A stretch of DNA of 64,000 bases from Mesorhizobium sophorae (GCF_002270415.1 NZ_NNRI01000007.1:1178001-1242000); one strand, 5' to 3'. Counted from the first letter of the stretch, positions 29,101 through 34,570 are shown. The notes: generated by a model from the letters alone, not told the origin. Made by a program: numbers and translations.

Positions 29101-32021
29101 TGTTCAACGGCACGACGACGCTGAATGGCGGCGACGCCGGCGTGGACATCCTCACCGGATCGGGCGGCAGTTTCGGCTTCGGCAGCGGGACCTCGATCAC
29201 CAGCCCGACCGGAACCGCGTTCAACGTCGTCGGCGGCACCGCCGCCGTCACCTACGGCGGCAACATCACCCAGGCGAACAACGCCGCCATGGTCAGCATT
29301 TCGGGCGGCCACGCAACCGGCGCGATTACCTTCCAGACCGGCACATTGTCGGCGACCAACGGCACAGGCCTGCAATTCGACAATGCCGACGGCACCTACA
29401 ATTTCAACGGGACCACGACGCTGAATGGCGGCGATGCCGGCGTCGACATCCTCAACGGCTCGGGCGGCACGTTCAGCTTCTCCAGCGGCACTTCGATCAC
29501 CAATCCGAGCGGTGTCGGTTTCCTTGTCGCCGGTGGGACGTCAACCGTCACCTACAACGGCACGATCAGCAAAACCGCCGCCGCAGGCAAGATCGTCGAC
29601 ATCTCCGGCGTCACCGCCGGCACCATTACGCTGGCCGGCAATCTCACCGCCACGGGCGGATTCGACAACGGCATCTTTGTCCATGGCAACACCGGCGGCA
29701 CCTTCAATTTCAGCGGCGGCACCAAGACGCTGACCACCGGCGTCAATACGGCGGTAGACCTGGCGACGAACGCTGGCGCAACGATCAACTTCAGCAATGG
29801 TGGGCTGGCGATCAACACCACCTCCGGCACAGGGTTCAATGCCACGGGCGGTGGTACGGTCTCGGTGACGGGCGCCGGCAATTCCATCACAACGACGAGC
29901 GGCATCGCCGTCAATCTCGACACGGTCATCGTCGCTGCCGCCGGCGTGAATTTCGCCACGACCACCAAGGGCGCCGGCGGCGGCAGCGCCGTCATCATGG
30001 ATACGGTCACCGGCACCGGGACGGTCAACCTCGGCGGCGGCTCGCTGGTCGGCGGCAATGCTGCCGTGATCCGCATCGGCGACGGCGCCGGCGGCGCCAA
30101 CACCGGCGGCACCGCGGGTCTCACCTATGCCGGCACCATCACCAGCGGCACCGGGCGGGGCATCGACATCCAGGATAGGGCGCTGACCGCGCAAAACATC
30201 ACCCTGTCGGGCAACATCAGCCACAGTGTGGCAGGCCAAACCGGCGTCTTCCTCGACGGCAATGCCGCCGGCACCATCACCTTCTCCGGCGCGTCGAAGT
30301 CGATAAGCTCGGGGGCGGCTGCCGGCGTCAGCCTGACCAACAACACCGGCGCGACGATCGACTTTACCGGCGGCGGCCTGGTCATCAATAGTACCAGCGG
30401 CATCGGTTTCAACGCCACTGGTGGCGGCACGGTGACGGTGCAGGGCACCGGCAACACGATTACGTCGACCACCGGTACGGCACTCAACGTCGTCAGCACG
30501 ACGATCGGCGGCTCGGGCCTGACGTTCCAAAGCATTTCGGCGAACGGCGGCACCAACGGCATCGTGCTCAACACCACCGGTCTCGCCGCCGGCAACGGTG
30601 GACTGACGGTGACCGGCGTGAGCACGACAGCGGGTACCGGCGGCACCATCCAGAACACTGCGCAAGGCGCACTGTTCACGTCGACGAAGAACCTTTCTCT
30701 TTCGAACATGAACTTCACCAATGCCAACACCGGCAACGGTACGTTGAACAATATCGACGGCCCAACATTCAACAGCGCTGCCCAGGCGGCGATCAACATG
30801 AGCGGCGTGGCGACGGCAACGTTCACCAACCTGAATCTGAACGGCGGCGTCCAGGTTGGCATCAACGGCCAGAACGTCTCGAACCTGACCATCGCCAACA
30901 GCACGGTGACCGGCTTCGGCGACGCCGTCTTCGAAGGCGATATGCGGTTCTACAACCTCACTGGCACGGCATCGATCACCAACACCACGTTCAGCTTCGC
31001 GGCAGGCGACGCCACAGCCGGTGACAATCTGGTCGACATCCGCAACGACAATGGCACGAGCCTGACGCTGAACATCGCCGGCAGCACGTTCAGCAACACC
31101 AAGGATTCCAGCAACGGCGCGCAAGGTCTCAACTTCGAAGCCTTCGGCACCGCCAACGCGACGCTCAACATCTCGAACAGCAGCTTCCTGAGTCTCAAGA
31201 CCTCCGGTGTCGAAGCCTTCGCGCGCGACACCTCTACGCTGAATGTCAACATCACCGACGGCGGCACGGGCGGCAACGGCAATACGTTCGATCCGCAAGG
31301 CGGCCTCGGTCGCGCCATCGGCCTCAATGCCGAGGACACCGCGCATCTGAACTTCAAGATCCTCAACAACAAGAAGATCTACGGCAATGGCGGTCCGGTC
31401 ATCAACGTGTTCGGCATCAACAATGCCGTCATCATGGGCCGCATCAACAACAATGCCGACATCCAGGGTGGCGGCGTCGGCTCAACGGGCTCGCCGATCT
31501 TCATCCATCCCGAAGATGCCTCGACCGGTATCGTCGAGATCATCGGCAACACGATCACCAAGTCCGGCAACGACCCGGCGATCCTTGCTACGCCACATGG
31601 CGATGGCGCTGGTCCGAGCGCCGACAACGGCTCTCTGGACCTGACGATCAAGAACAACAACATCACGCTTTCGGGCACCGGTTCGGCCGGCAACGGCGCG
31701 GTCGGCATCGATGTGCGTGCGGGGTCCAATGCCGGCGACCTCACGATCACCTATCTGAACATCAGCGGCAATACCGTGACCCTTGCCCAACCTGCCGACG
31801 ACATTGCCTTCCTGACGCGCGAAGGCAGCAGCACGTCGCATCTGTATTTCCAGAATTTTGTGGCCGGCGCCAACAACCAGGCGATCGCAACCGCCATCTG
31901 GAATGCCGGCGGCAACACGCCGGCAGGTTCGGTGTTCTCGTTCGACGCTGGCGGCGCGCAGGCTTACGCAGCGGTGCCGGGCGCGCACAATGGCGGACTG
32001 GTTCTTGTGCCGACTAACTGA
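17103..32021 (+). CDS. giant inverse-autotransporter-like adhesin with beta-helix passenger
   Basis: One intact reading frame of about 4972 residues. Start ATG 17103 follows AAGGA by ten bases; a GTG at 17076 is an alternative. A long signal peptide ends near AYA-DPNG (about 55). Residues about 56-305 look like an outer-membrane barrel of the inverse-autotransporter type: alternating strands such as VRAIVGADNNGG, FGQDVGLGVRRI, LMIGGYAYLNVENFN, FDAHVNVYLPIKG, SGSVRLNIPFN at the end, then a basic helix EGLRKRVNERVRGDI that could plug the pore. The remaining roughly 4600 residues are G/T/N/S-rich right-handed beta-helix repeats, arranged in five modules (starting near 18168, 19491, 20998, 23409 and 27063) that each open with a similar YVD/GxGDGS-type segment. 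There is no C-terminal barrel and no Ig-like domain. Cell-surface adhesion is inferred. Confidence 0.85.
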   Translation: MGTTEKSRQVGEMAARGEDFRVRAGYRRSQIARHLWKTTALTTLALGLSGMSAYADPNGLWQPQVRAIVGADNNGGIAALEGFIPLKQTAESVLFLDVRAKHDFKDGFGQDVGLGVRRIVNPDLMIGGYAYLNVENFNSNQFTAATLGAEAITPHFDAHVNVYLPIKGDYKDRSTDSTLSMVGNQLLEQISVIDHRQYAAWGIEGEVGAQVPINLPDKHSLRLDIGGYHFEDPHGDDHSVTGAKAGFEYTIGDVFGSNTSLVFAGEVRNDNRDDTQFAGSVRLNIPFNPGHGSDNADNGADSGPEPVYPVSEGLRKRVNERVRGDIGVRIQSQDVNGGTTTRLAINAATGAAFGKFFFADGGNSLGLGTIGDPTTLDDAVTKAGNGFVVALGGSGNITTGGVTLTNGQTVIGGGSSVTALLFGGGTSSFNLGGSNGTIQGTNPANSVITLGNGNTLNGITITGGADGIFGNNITGATLTNVTVTGAGGNGADFTGTSTGIKGSDFTAKNNGLDGLHIEGDGTYNFTGTTLLQGNGDDGLDATGKGTYTFATLNAKDNADRGITVQGTATSGSFTTTGGTVSGNGGTAVFIDPITAHVVLDSITQSGGTSGVVLDQVSGRFTVNGATTISNTTGPAIAISNSQAAIRFGDVAIMAPGGDGISFAGVNAAVVAGNIVISGLGVGTGLDFSGSRTNFTAQSLNVTGTGAAGSIGIDLSSPTSGGATIAITNGGTIAGVDTGVRFGIAGSPANSANAEFSFGGGSIAGITASLDTRGLNQTLGHYAFGSTTFSGPQLFDVQNLIFVGASATGSGNGSSLLDLATIATADANTDADAIFVLVNRGTAIDDVNGFSLSAGQTLASFGNGRTFSLGGIPVNITGDNITHSGVVSDAGGAATLTDSGSGDVVTLANNSSLRDFNIAGGSANGVHGSNVSNVTISGLNVSGASLNGLLFDGTKSVTANNVNSSSNTGAGLSIQGDGTYNFTGTTRLSSNSGDGLSISGDGTYAFQTLNASDNFGFGLHILSTTGTLRTTSGAISGNGAVGVSVAGANLDVTLTSLTHDGGLDGLLLSGISGNFAISGATTVSNVVSLGVGIVDSTADISFGAVDISNVGSPGGDGILVQNSAGAVTFGGAITMANIHGPGIRAIDNAGGLTFSGPVDMTNPDVGIDVQGVNGAITFGNIDITGLPTGQTGLDLSGSQSTFTATSLDITGAGSSTGIDLSGTTGGSVTIGTGTISAGTGVQMGTHGAAGTTADTTFSFGGGSITGTTASLDMRGLNPGSGTYAFHDTALNGPQLFDAANVIYVGSASTGLGDGSSASNLINAAAADDLTTSASTIFVLVKTAAVQTTDTDADGFTLASGQSIVSFANGGTVTLGGPPANVTGTHVVTGATQADPFGFGGATLNNAANSTIDLANGNLVKNLSVSNGIGIAIDGTGVNGLTVGGVTIAGAITGLVLDGASGIVTIDNLDIQAPNWTGVALLNSAATVNFTGNTKIAGSSVMAVLANNFDGTATFDDLDINGGGFGVFVFTGSSGTLTFGAASSITNTGNSAVSVTNSSANVTYNGTINQTSAASAVEINALTGGSASFTGKITASTGAVNAIDLTGNTGSTINFSGGLDLTTDGGYGLSAINGGTLTVTGSGNTVATGAGLDEKGILIGGTGMTIGAAGVTFASVTVDGSGGIVSSGIVIQNTSGGNVTFGAVDISRVNGDAIRLTNVASGIYTFNGTTSIATVVGNGPGFVVQGSGATVNVGNLVTTLVSGADVSLTNNTGTIGIGGTITNSGSGDGVVVSGGSAAITVSAGISSSAGAPGTAVKIDGTTGGSVTFSGSVTSTGTGNLFGIGTTTAPTNSAISFTGPALTATGGGGAVIGGLGAGASFSATTPLSVTNSTGTGLAVSNVAGTATFGAVTTSGSATGIGLSGNSGTITFGVTNVTNVGLNQTGVSVAGTNSGTLSFASLGIAMTGNGATGITFANAVVNGTITARDFDLTSASSTGTTAVNLTNTTGTGTIQLGDPGAPANTTASTIGGPGNGPGIGFQFSNTTAANFIYGDGEGAADKLSTVKAVDILNSTGGFPAAGTYNFKDVNGATGGFIGDISEAQGSTIYYVDPNGTGDGTADNPGSIAGAEASGAKIIALIDRSQNGTSNLINMMLAQQTGAGNKTLDLADGQILIGLKAGDSIDTAPYGGVGGTLGGNFKFSNINSSSIIDAPAGVDTVLPTLTTASGNTVDFTGRASIDNVIISNTGTGIGVHGTAITEFVLNRATIAGGDGGALSIVDGAANSEVALSNLTLSATGGNIASVDGTAGAGTMKVSAFSDITLLGNKGEAGGFLLTTAIFDANAATPGIDQVDGGAFVAGTTTNRVGGYGLVLVGVAGDLKFDTTNVAVKTATSTTFPGPSAFGVVANGAAASGTSIDLGTATLNIDGTGASAGLNSALWAQIIPGNRVGFSGVVTVNTVEAAGLVSDLGGTLFFGAAGNTVTTTGQPAISFSNGTRVENGSGGSAQFGAINSSGGGQNGILLSDLAASPTLLFNGPMTIDGTTSNAIQIQNTTLAATSVTFAGAVSITNATGGGVKWQRLAGSTDTLTFSGGLAIQNSGGVGFSADHGAVALSGTNTVSTTNGTGVSISNASVSGGFTSVSASFAAGNGINLQNLTGSLNLGTGTLTNTGAGAAFNVGSATNASGGNAVISYGGTIASNGSGAAVSIRELTGGSVTLSGNLTDGNAAAGGNIVVGNIDNGTAATVTFSGASKQISSGTTDAVSLGILGAFPAGTPAPNTNGTINFTNGGLDITTTGGAGFVAFGSSVSVTGTNNTIASGGDGLLVGSTNVGSGGITFDDISSVATTTGGVLLNNVDLAGNVNIGGLTNTGVIGVTVSGVTTGSGKSVNFTGTTNIDVDTSGFQFSGQVATVNIANVAGSSLTIDGGTRGIDFNGVMGGTVNIGGNGGTASIGATTSTSDFAIAVGGNTGGTLNYNGSVKVNAGSVVSAGGGDLATLNLSGSVLSTTASTAFVFSGNADGVYNISSTINHTGGTGVLVDGSSEGTITFSGATKTFNTGANDAVVKQPSIGPGQGTATLAFTGGGLGITTTSGAGFTASTFGAGTVTVNGSNNTITTTTGTALKLDNATVGAGSVNFSSISTNGAATGVSLNNVGGGGIILGTVNLQGITSRGFDVAGTLGSALSITSLNIGLGGANAIGLDLNGAVISTGINAGDFDVAGGGFAGTLGIDMAGTTGAATIQLGDTVNPGGTQTSTITNVAQGIQFSSTTNATLVFGDGAGPAESLISTTGGQVIHATDTLPLSGNYDFDDVTFVGDISNLSAISVYYIDAAGEISGTGDGSFLNPGSVAQAEASSANVFVLIDKTVDTNQATINIGNSSLDLKDGQAVISFMSGDADIDVGPLGVGGGLGAPSSFHFTTIQASTVVTNPGGLDNSHPILASSGAAATINLPFSGTGVITAGVQNVTAINSGSGAGIFVNATLASNFVLKNNIITAGGNALEFSTSGAATADKLLLSIDGNTLRSTASGLAASFVGQNINATDNSIAIRSFAGNKVTGGAGSGGIVFNNVRFDSNGAGGTVSAGTLGMGTPGTRIQGNGLSFTNTSGTFDLGTLSLANTGGTGVIANTKTTTFTLNSSAGVVTTINGAAFDLDPLTVNMTFSSVSAVVNGVASGITFDGVAGTFTVTGTTSVSNTTGFGIDAINTNTGTFNFNTVTVNNASTTGGGIHVASGTLNVTGLANIDTTSGIGLSQGGGTTSFTGGLTIDTTTGTGIAGTGGTMGITASAAAETVNATGGQAINLSGVVATIALDSTSSAGGVNNVSLTSVGGTIGLGSGALSGASGASFNVVGGTAAVTYGGNITQANNAALVSVSGGHTGSLTFNTGTLSATNGTGLQFTNADGTYNFNGTTTLNGGDAGVDIITGSSGTFTFGSGTSITSPSGTAFNVDTSSASVTYNGNITQANNAALVAVTGHTTGTITFQTGTLSATNGTGLQFNNADGTYLFNGTTTLNGGDAGVDILTGSGGSFGFGSGTSITSPTGTAFNVVGGTAAVTYGGNITQANNAAMVSISGGHATGAITFQTGTLSATNGTGLQFDNADGTYNFNGTTTLNGGDAGVDILNGSGGTFSFSSGTSITNPSGVGFLVAGGTSTVTYNGTISKTAAAGKIVDISGVTAGTITLAGNLTATGGFDNGIFVHGNTGGTFNFSGGTKTLTTGVNTAVDLATNAGATINFSNGGLAINTTSGTGFNATGGGTVSVTGAGNSITTTSGIAVNLDTVIVAAAGVNFATTTKGAGGGSAVIMDTVTGTGTVNLGGGSLVGGNAAVIRIGDGAGGANTGGTAGLTYAGTITSGTGRGIDIQDRALTAQNITLSGNISHSVAGQTGVFLDGNAAGTITFSGASKSISSGAAAGVSLTNNTGATIDFTGGGLVINSTSGIGFNATGGGTVTVQGTGNTITSTTGTALNVVSTTIGGSGLTFQSISANGGTNGIVLNTTGLAAGNGGLTVTGVSTTAGTGGTIQNTAQGALFTSTKNLSLSNMNFTNANTGNGTLNNIDGPTFNSAAQAAINMSGVATATFTNLNLNGGVQVGINGQNVSNLTIANSTVTGFGDAVFEGDMRFYNLTGTASITNTTFSFAAGDATAGDNLVDIRNDNGTSLTLNIAGSTFSNTKDSSNGAQGLNFEAFGTANATLNISNSSFLSLKTSGVEAFARDTSTLNVNITDGGTGGNGNTFDPQGGLGRAIGLNAEDTAHLNFKILNNKKIYGNGGPVINVFGINNAVIMGRINNNADIQGGGVGSTGSPIFIHPEDASTGIVEIIGNTITKSGNDPAILATPHGDGAGPSADNGSLDLTIKNNNITLSGTGSAGNGAVGIDVRAGSNAGDLTITYLNISGNTVTLAQPADDIAFLTREGSSTSHLYFQNFVAGANNQAIATAIWNAGGNTPAGSVFSFDAGGAQAYAAVPGAHNGGLVLVPTN
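17268..18030 (+). other. N-terminal beta-barrel domain of the giant adhesin
   Basis: This encodes roughly residues 56-309 of the adhesin. The alternating hydrophobic/polar strands, the central GLGVRRIVNPDLMIGGYAYL and the terminal VRLNIPFN fit the translocator domain of type Ve (intimin/invasin) proteins. It is at the N-terminus, as expected for an inverse autotransporter. The assignment rests on pattern reading and the N-terminal location. Confidence 0.6.
18168..19490 (+). repeat. adhesin beta-helix module 1
   Basis: Opens with FFADGGNSLGLGTIGDPTTL, then NGQTVIGGG. Its middle has GDGTYNFTGTTLLQGNGDDG, matched in module 2 by GDGTYNFTGTTRLSSNSGDG. It closes with FSFGGGSIAGITASLDTRGL followed by GPQLFDVQN. 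Module 2 closes almost identically, so modules 1 and 2 are a duplicated pair. Confidence 0.65.
19491..20997 (+). repeat. adhesin beta-helix module 2
   Basis: Opens with NLIFVGASATGSGNGSS and DAIFVLVNRG and ends with FSFGGGSITGTTASLDMRGL then GPQLFDAAN. The order of sub-motifs (opener, AGQTLASFGNG, NGVHGSNVSNVTISGLNV, GDGTYNFTGTT, closer) repeats that of module 1 over about 500 residues. Confidence 0.65.
20998..23408 (+). repeat. adhesin beta-helix module 3
   Basis: Opens with NVIYVGSASTGLGDGSS and TIFVLVKTAAV. It is longer (about 800 residues) than modules 1-2 and ends with a second type of closer, GTIQLGDPGAPANTTAS, then FIYGDGEGAADKLSTV and GTYNFKDVNG. That closer recurs in module 4. Confidence 0.6.
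23409..27062 (+). repeat. adhesin beta-helix module 4
   Basis: Opens with TIYYVDPNGTGDGTADNPGS followed by KIIALIDRS, the clearest example of the opener. It closes with ATIQLGDTVNPGGTQTS, VFGDGAGPAESLIS and GNYDFDDVTFVGD, the same closer type as module 3. About 1220 residues long. Confidence 0.6.
27063..32018 (+). repeat. adhesin beta-helix module 5 and C-terminal cap
   Basis: Opens with SVYYIDAAGEISGTGDGSFL and NVFVLIDKTVDT. It is the longest module (about 1650 residues), contains three near-identical 99-100-residue tandem repeats, and ends in a less repetitive region richer in N and D (from about 30700) that probably caps the helix at the distal tip, ending GAHNGGLVLVPTN. Confidence 0.6.
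28626..29519 (+). repeat. three tandem 297-300-bp repeats inside the adhesin gene
   Basis: Units begin in frame at 28626, 28923 and 29220 and end at 29519. Each encodes VTYxGNITQANNAA, then TLSATNGTGLQF and DGTYxFNGTTTLNGGDAGVD, then an FxFxSGTSIT stretch. Spacing is exactly 297, 297 and 300 bp, the extra codon lying in the third unit (GGHATG in place of GHTTG). High DNA similarity implies recent amplification and likely copy-number variation among strains. Confidence 0.9.
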
Positions 32022-32156
32022 TGAAGAGAAGCCGCGGCTGGCGGCAAGGATTCGTTAACCATTCGAAGTAATACGCTGGCCGTTTTCTATGAGATTATTG
32101 TCGACTTGCTAATGTAATCGGTCTAGAGTCAGTCTAGGTTGTTTCGGAGGGGGCAT

Positions 32157-32660
32157 ATGGCTGAGCCGTTTTTGTCGGAAATCAGAATCATGTCGTTCGT
32201 GTTCGCGCCAAAGGGGTGGGCACTCTGTAACGGCCAGCTTCTGCCCATCAATCAGAACCAGGCGCTGTTTTCGCTGCTCGGTACCACTTTTGGCGGCGAT
32301 GGGAGGGTGAATTTCGCGCTTCCTGACTATCGAGGACGCACGCCAATTCATGTCGGCGGCTCTCATACGCTTGGCGAGGGTGGCGGCGAGCAGTCACACA
32401 CGCTGTCGATCGGCGAAATACCCACGCATGTCCACGCCGCCAATGCATCGACGGTGACCGGCGCAACCAATCTCCCGGCCAATGACATGCTTGGCAACAG
32501 CACGCCGAACACACTCTATGGTCCGGTGCAAAACCTTGGTGCCATGATTGCCGGCACGATCAGCAATGTCGGCGGAAGCCAGGCGCATCTCAACATGCAG
32601 CCTTTTCTGACACTGAGCTTCTGTATCGCCCTGCAGGGCATCTTTCCGTCGCCGAATTGA
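32157..32660 (+). CDS. phage tail collar domain protein (MdpB-type), copy 1
   Basis: This encodes 167 residues from ATG 32157, with GGAGGGGG upstream; an upstream TTG in frame is unlikely. The N-terminal collar domain reads FLSEIRIMSFVFAPKGWALC, then NGQLLPINQNQALFSLLGTT and FALPDYRGRTPIH. The C-terminus has EIPTHVHAANAS and ends LNMQPFLTLSFCIALQGIFPS. This is the microcystin-dependent-protein/tail-collar family (COG4675), found as chromosomal trios outside prophages. No phage structural genes surround it. It starts 135 bp after the giant adhesin and heads a row of three paralogues. Confidence 0.9.
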   Translation: MAEPFLSEIRIMSFVFAPKGWALCNGQLLPINQNQALFSLLGTTFGGDGRVNFALPDYRGRTPIHVGGSHTLGEGGGEQSHTLSIGEIPTHVHAANASTVTGATNLPANDMLGNSTPNTLYGPVQNLGAMIAGTISNVGGSQAHLNMQPFLTLSFCIALQGIFPSPN

Positions 32661-32672
32661 GGGAGCGCAACC

Positions 32673-33176
32673 ATGGGACAACCCTACGTTGGCGAGATTC
32701 GCATGTTTGCCGGAAATTTCGCGCCGGCCGGCTGGATGTTCTGCAGCGGACAACTTCTGCCGATCTCGGAGTACGAGACGCTGTTCCAACTGATCGGCAC
32801 GAGCTATGGCGGCGACGGTGAGAGCACCTTCGCGCTGCCGGACCTGCAAGGCCGCCTTCCGATCCATCAGGGCAACGGCTTCGTCATGGCCGAGACCGGC
32901 GGCGCGGAGGAGATCACGCTGACAACACAGCAGATCCCGGCACACGCTCACCTTTTGCTCGCGTCCAATGACGTCGCCAACCAGCCCAATCCGGCCCAAA
33001 GCGTCATCGCCAGGTCTGGCCAGGTCAACGCGTTCATCAACGGCAGTCCATCGGTGGCAATGGCGCCCCAGTTTCTCGGTCCGGTCGGTGGCAGCCAGCC
33101 ACATACCAATTTCCAGCCGTATCTGTGCGTCGACTTCATCATCTCGCTGTTCGGAATCTTTCCGTCGCCGACTTAA
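32673..33176 (+). CDS. phage tail collar domain protein (MdpB-type), copy 2
   Basis: This encodes 167 residues with a GGGAG Shine-Dalgarno, 12 bp after copy 1. Same architecture: YVGEIRMFAGNFAPAGWMFC, SGQLLPISEYETLFQLIGTS, FALPDLQGRLPIHQG, QIPAHAHLLLAS and end PYLCVDFIISLFGIFPSPT. Sequence divergence from copies 1 and 3 is considerable while length is constant, so the trio is old and each member is probably specialised, for instance as subunits of a heteromeric fibre (inference). Confidence 0.9.
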   Translation: MGQPYVGEIRMFAGNFAPAGWMFCSGQLLPISEYETLFQLIGTSYGGDGESTFALPDLQGRLPIHQGNGFVMAETGGAEEITLTTQQIPAHAHLLLASNDVANQPNPAQSVIARSGQVNAFINGSPSVAMAPQFLGPVGGSQPHTNFQPYLCVDFIISLFGIFPSPT

Positions 33177-33187
33177 AGAGGACCGTC

Positions 33188-33712
33188 ATGGCCAATCCGT
33201 TCGTTGCCGAAATCCGCATCTTTCCATTCAATTTCGCGCCCACGGGATGGGCCTGGTGCGATGGGCAACTGCTGCCGCTGTCGCAGAACACTGCGCTGTT
33301 CTCGCTGCTCGGCACCACCTATGGCGGCAACGGCAAGTCCAATTTCGCGCTGCCGGACCTCCAGGGCCGGGCGCCGATGCATCCAGGCCAAGGCCCTGGT
33401 CTTTCGCTGCATGATCTCGGCGAGACGGGTGGCTCGGACACCGTGACGCTGCTGCAGTCCGAAATTCCAAGTCACACCCACCAGGTCAATGCCGCACCAT
33501 CGATCGTTGCTGGAGACAGCAACATCGCCCCCGGCAACGCGTTCGCCAAGTCGAGCCAGGGAAATGTGTATATCGCGCCAGGCAGTCTGGTGCCGCTGTC
33601 GGACCAGACGATAACGCCTGCCGGCGCCGGCCAGCCGCACAACAATTTGCAACCCTATCTCACCTGCTATTTCTGCATCGCGCTGCAGGGCGTGTACCCG
33701 TCGCGCCCCTGA
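33188..33712 (+). CDS. phage tail collar domain protein (MdpB-type), copy 3
   Basis: This encodes 174 residues from ATG 33188, with AGAGGA upstream; the open frame before it overlaps copy 2 and is not used. Motifs are FVAEIRIFPFNFAPTGWAWC, DGQLLPLSQNTALFSLLGTT, FALPDLQGRAPMHPG, EIPSHTHQVNA and end QPYLTCYFCIALQGVYPS. It is most like copy 1 at both ends. Short intergenic gaps (11-12 bp) indicate one operon with the GNAT gene that follows 7 bp downstream. Confidence 0.9.
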   Translation: MANPFVAEIRIFPFNFAPTGWAWCDGQLLPLSQNTALFSLLGTTYGGNGKSNFALPDLQGRAPMHPGQGPGLSLHDLGETGGSDTVTLLQSEIPSHTHQVNAAPSIVAGDSNIAPGNAFAKSSQGNVYIAPGSLVPLSDQTITPAGAGQPHNNLQPYLTCYFCIALQGVYPSRP

Positions 33713-33719
33713 TTTTTCG

Positions 33720-34235
33720 ATGAACGACTTTCGCGTGGCGGTTTCGGCCGGTTGGGCGCGGGCGGCTGGCGCCGGGCTGACGTTTCGTCCAGTGACGGAT
33801 GCCGATATGCCGTTCCTGGCGCGGGTCTATGCGTCGACCCGTGCCGAGGAACTGGCCGTAACATCGTGGACCGAGGCGCAGAAGACCGCCTTCCTCGACA
33901 TGCAGTTTCGGGCGCAGCACACACATTACATCAAGCATTATTCGCAAGCCGACTGGCTGGTGGTGATGCATGGCGCGGAAGACATCGGCCGCCTCTATCT
34001 CGAGCGTTGGCAGAACCAGTATTGCATCATCGACATCTCCTTGCTGCCGGCGTTTCGCCGCAAGGGATTCGGCGCGGCGCTGCTCAGCGACCTCATCGAC
34101 GAAGCAAGTGCCGCCGGCAAGGCGGTGTCGATCCATGTCGAGAAGAACAATCCGGCCAGGCGGCTCTATACGCGGCTGGGGTTCGTCGTCACCGAGGACA
34201 AGGGCGTCTACGACCTGATGGAGTGTTCGCCGTAA
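33720..34235 (+). CDS. GNAT family N-acetyltransferase
   Basis: This encodes 171 residues. The GNAT core is present: LTFRPVTDADMPFLARVY at the start, DISLLPAFRRKGFGAALLSD matching the acetyl-CoA pyrophosphate loop (R/Q-x-x-G-x-G/A), then VEKNNPARRLYTRLGFV in motif B. It follows the three collar genes by only 7 bp. It may acetylate one of their products, but the acceptor is unknown; that partnership is inferred from gene order. Confidence 0.88.
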   Translation: MNDFRVAVSAGWARAAGAGLTFRPVTDADMPFLARVYASTRAEELAVTSWTEAQKTAFLDMQFRAQHTHYIKHYSQADWLVVMHGAEDIGRLYLERWQNQYCIIDISLLPAFRRKGFGAALLSDLIDEASAAGKAVSIHVEKNNPARRLYTRLGFVVTEDKGVYDLMECSP

Positions 34236-34329
34236 GGCGAGTTGAGATTCAGGCGATGCCGGCCTGCGAATGGCGACTTCCTCCGCCTCCGATGCTCACG
34301 TACTTTTACGATCTATGGAGTGACCGCCG

Positions 34330-34372
34330 CGCTAGCTAAAGCGCGTCGCGTGAAACCTAGCGCAAACGCGTT
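34330..34372. repeat. short AAAGCGC-type intergenic repeat
   Basis: TAAAGCGCGTCGCGTGAAAC with a following GCGCAAACGCG belongs to the same kind of dispersed intergenic element as TAAAGCGC...GCGCTTTA at 37274-37315. It occupies part of the 402-bp gene-free stretch 34236-34637, which otherwise holds only the larger inverted repeat at 34391-34570. Confidence 0.4.
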
Positions 34373-34390
34373 GAACAAGGGATCGTTGGT

Positions 34391-34570
34391 GCGCGCCGCC
34401 CCTCATTGTCCTGCCGGACATTTCTCCCCGTATAGGGACGGGGAGAAAGAGGCTGGCCGCAACGCTGTCGCTTTTTCTGCAACGCTGGCGGTTGGCGAAC
34501 CGTCGATGACAGCGCCCCTCTCCCCGTCCCTATACGGAGAGGATGCCGGCAGGCAGGTGAGGGGCAGCGC
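34391..34570. repeat. RIME-like intergenic inverted-repeat element
   Basis: Two imperfect arms face each other. The left arm (34396-34450) contains CCTGCCGGACATTTCTCCCC then GTATAGGGACGGGGAG. The right arm (34512-34570) contains CTCCCCGTCCCTATACGGAG then GATGCCGGCAGG. They are about 50-bp inverted copies separated by about 60 bp. The CTCCCCGTATAGGGACGGGGAG-like core is the kind of Rhizobium intergenic mosaic element found widely in Mesorhizobium. Between convergent genes it may also act as a terminator. Confidence 0.7.

Noticed and set aside
28626..29519. Tandem repeats as a CRISPR array
   Set aside because: The repeats are in-frame protein-coding units of 297-300 bp without short repeats and unique spacers; no cas genes are present in the window.
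18810..31988. Long open frames on the opposite strand and in other frames of the adhesin gene (for example 23973-26978 and 27396-29375, minus)
   Set aside because: They are shadow frames caused by high GC and the repetitive codons of the adhesin gene. Their translations are low-complexity Arg/Ala/Gly or Pro/Val strings without domain motifs or ribosome-binding sites.
32157..33712. Phage tail collar genes as evidence of a prophage
   Set aside because: No other phage structural, replication, integrase or lysis genes occur nearby, and the trio form is a known chromosomal arrangement of MdpB-type proteins.
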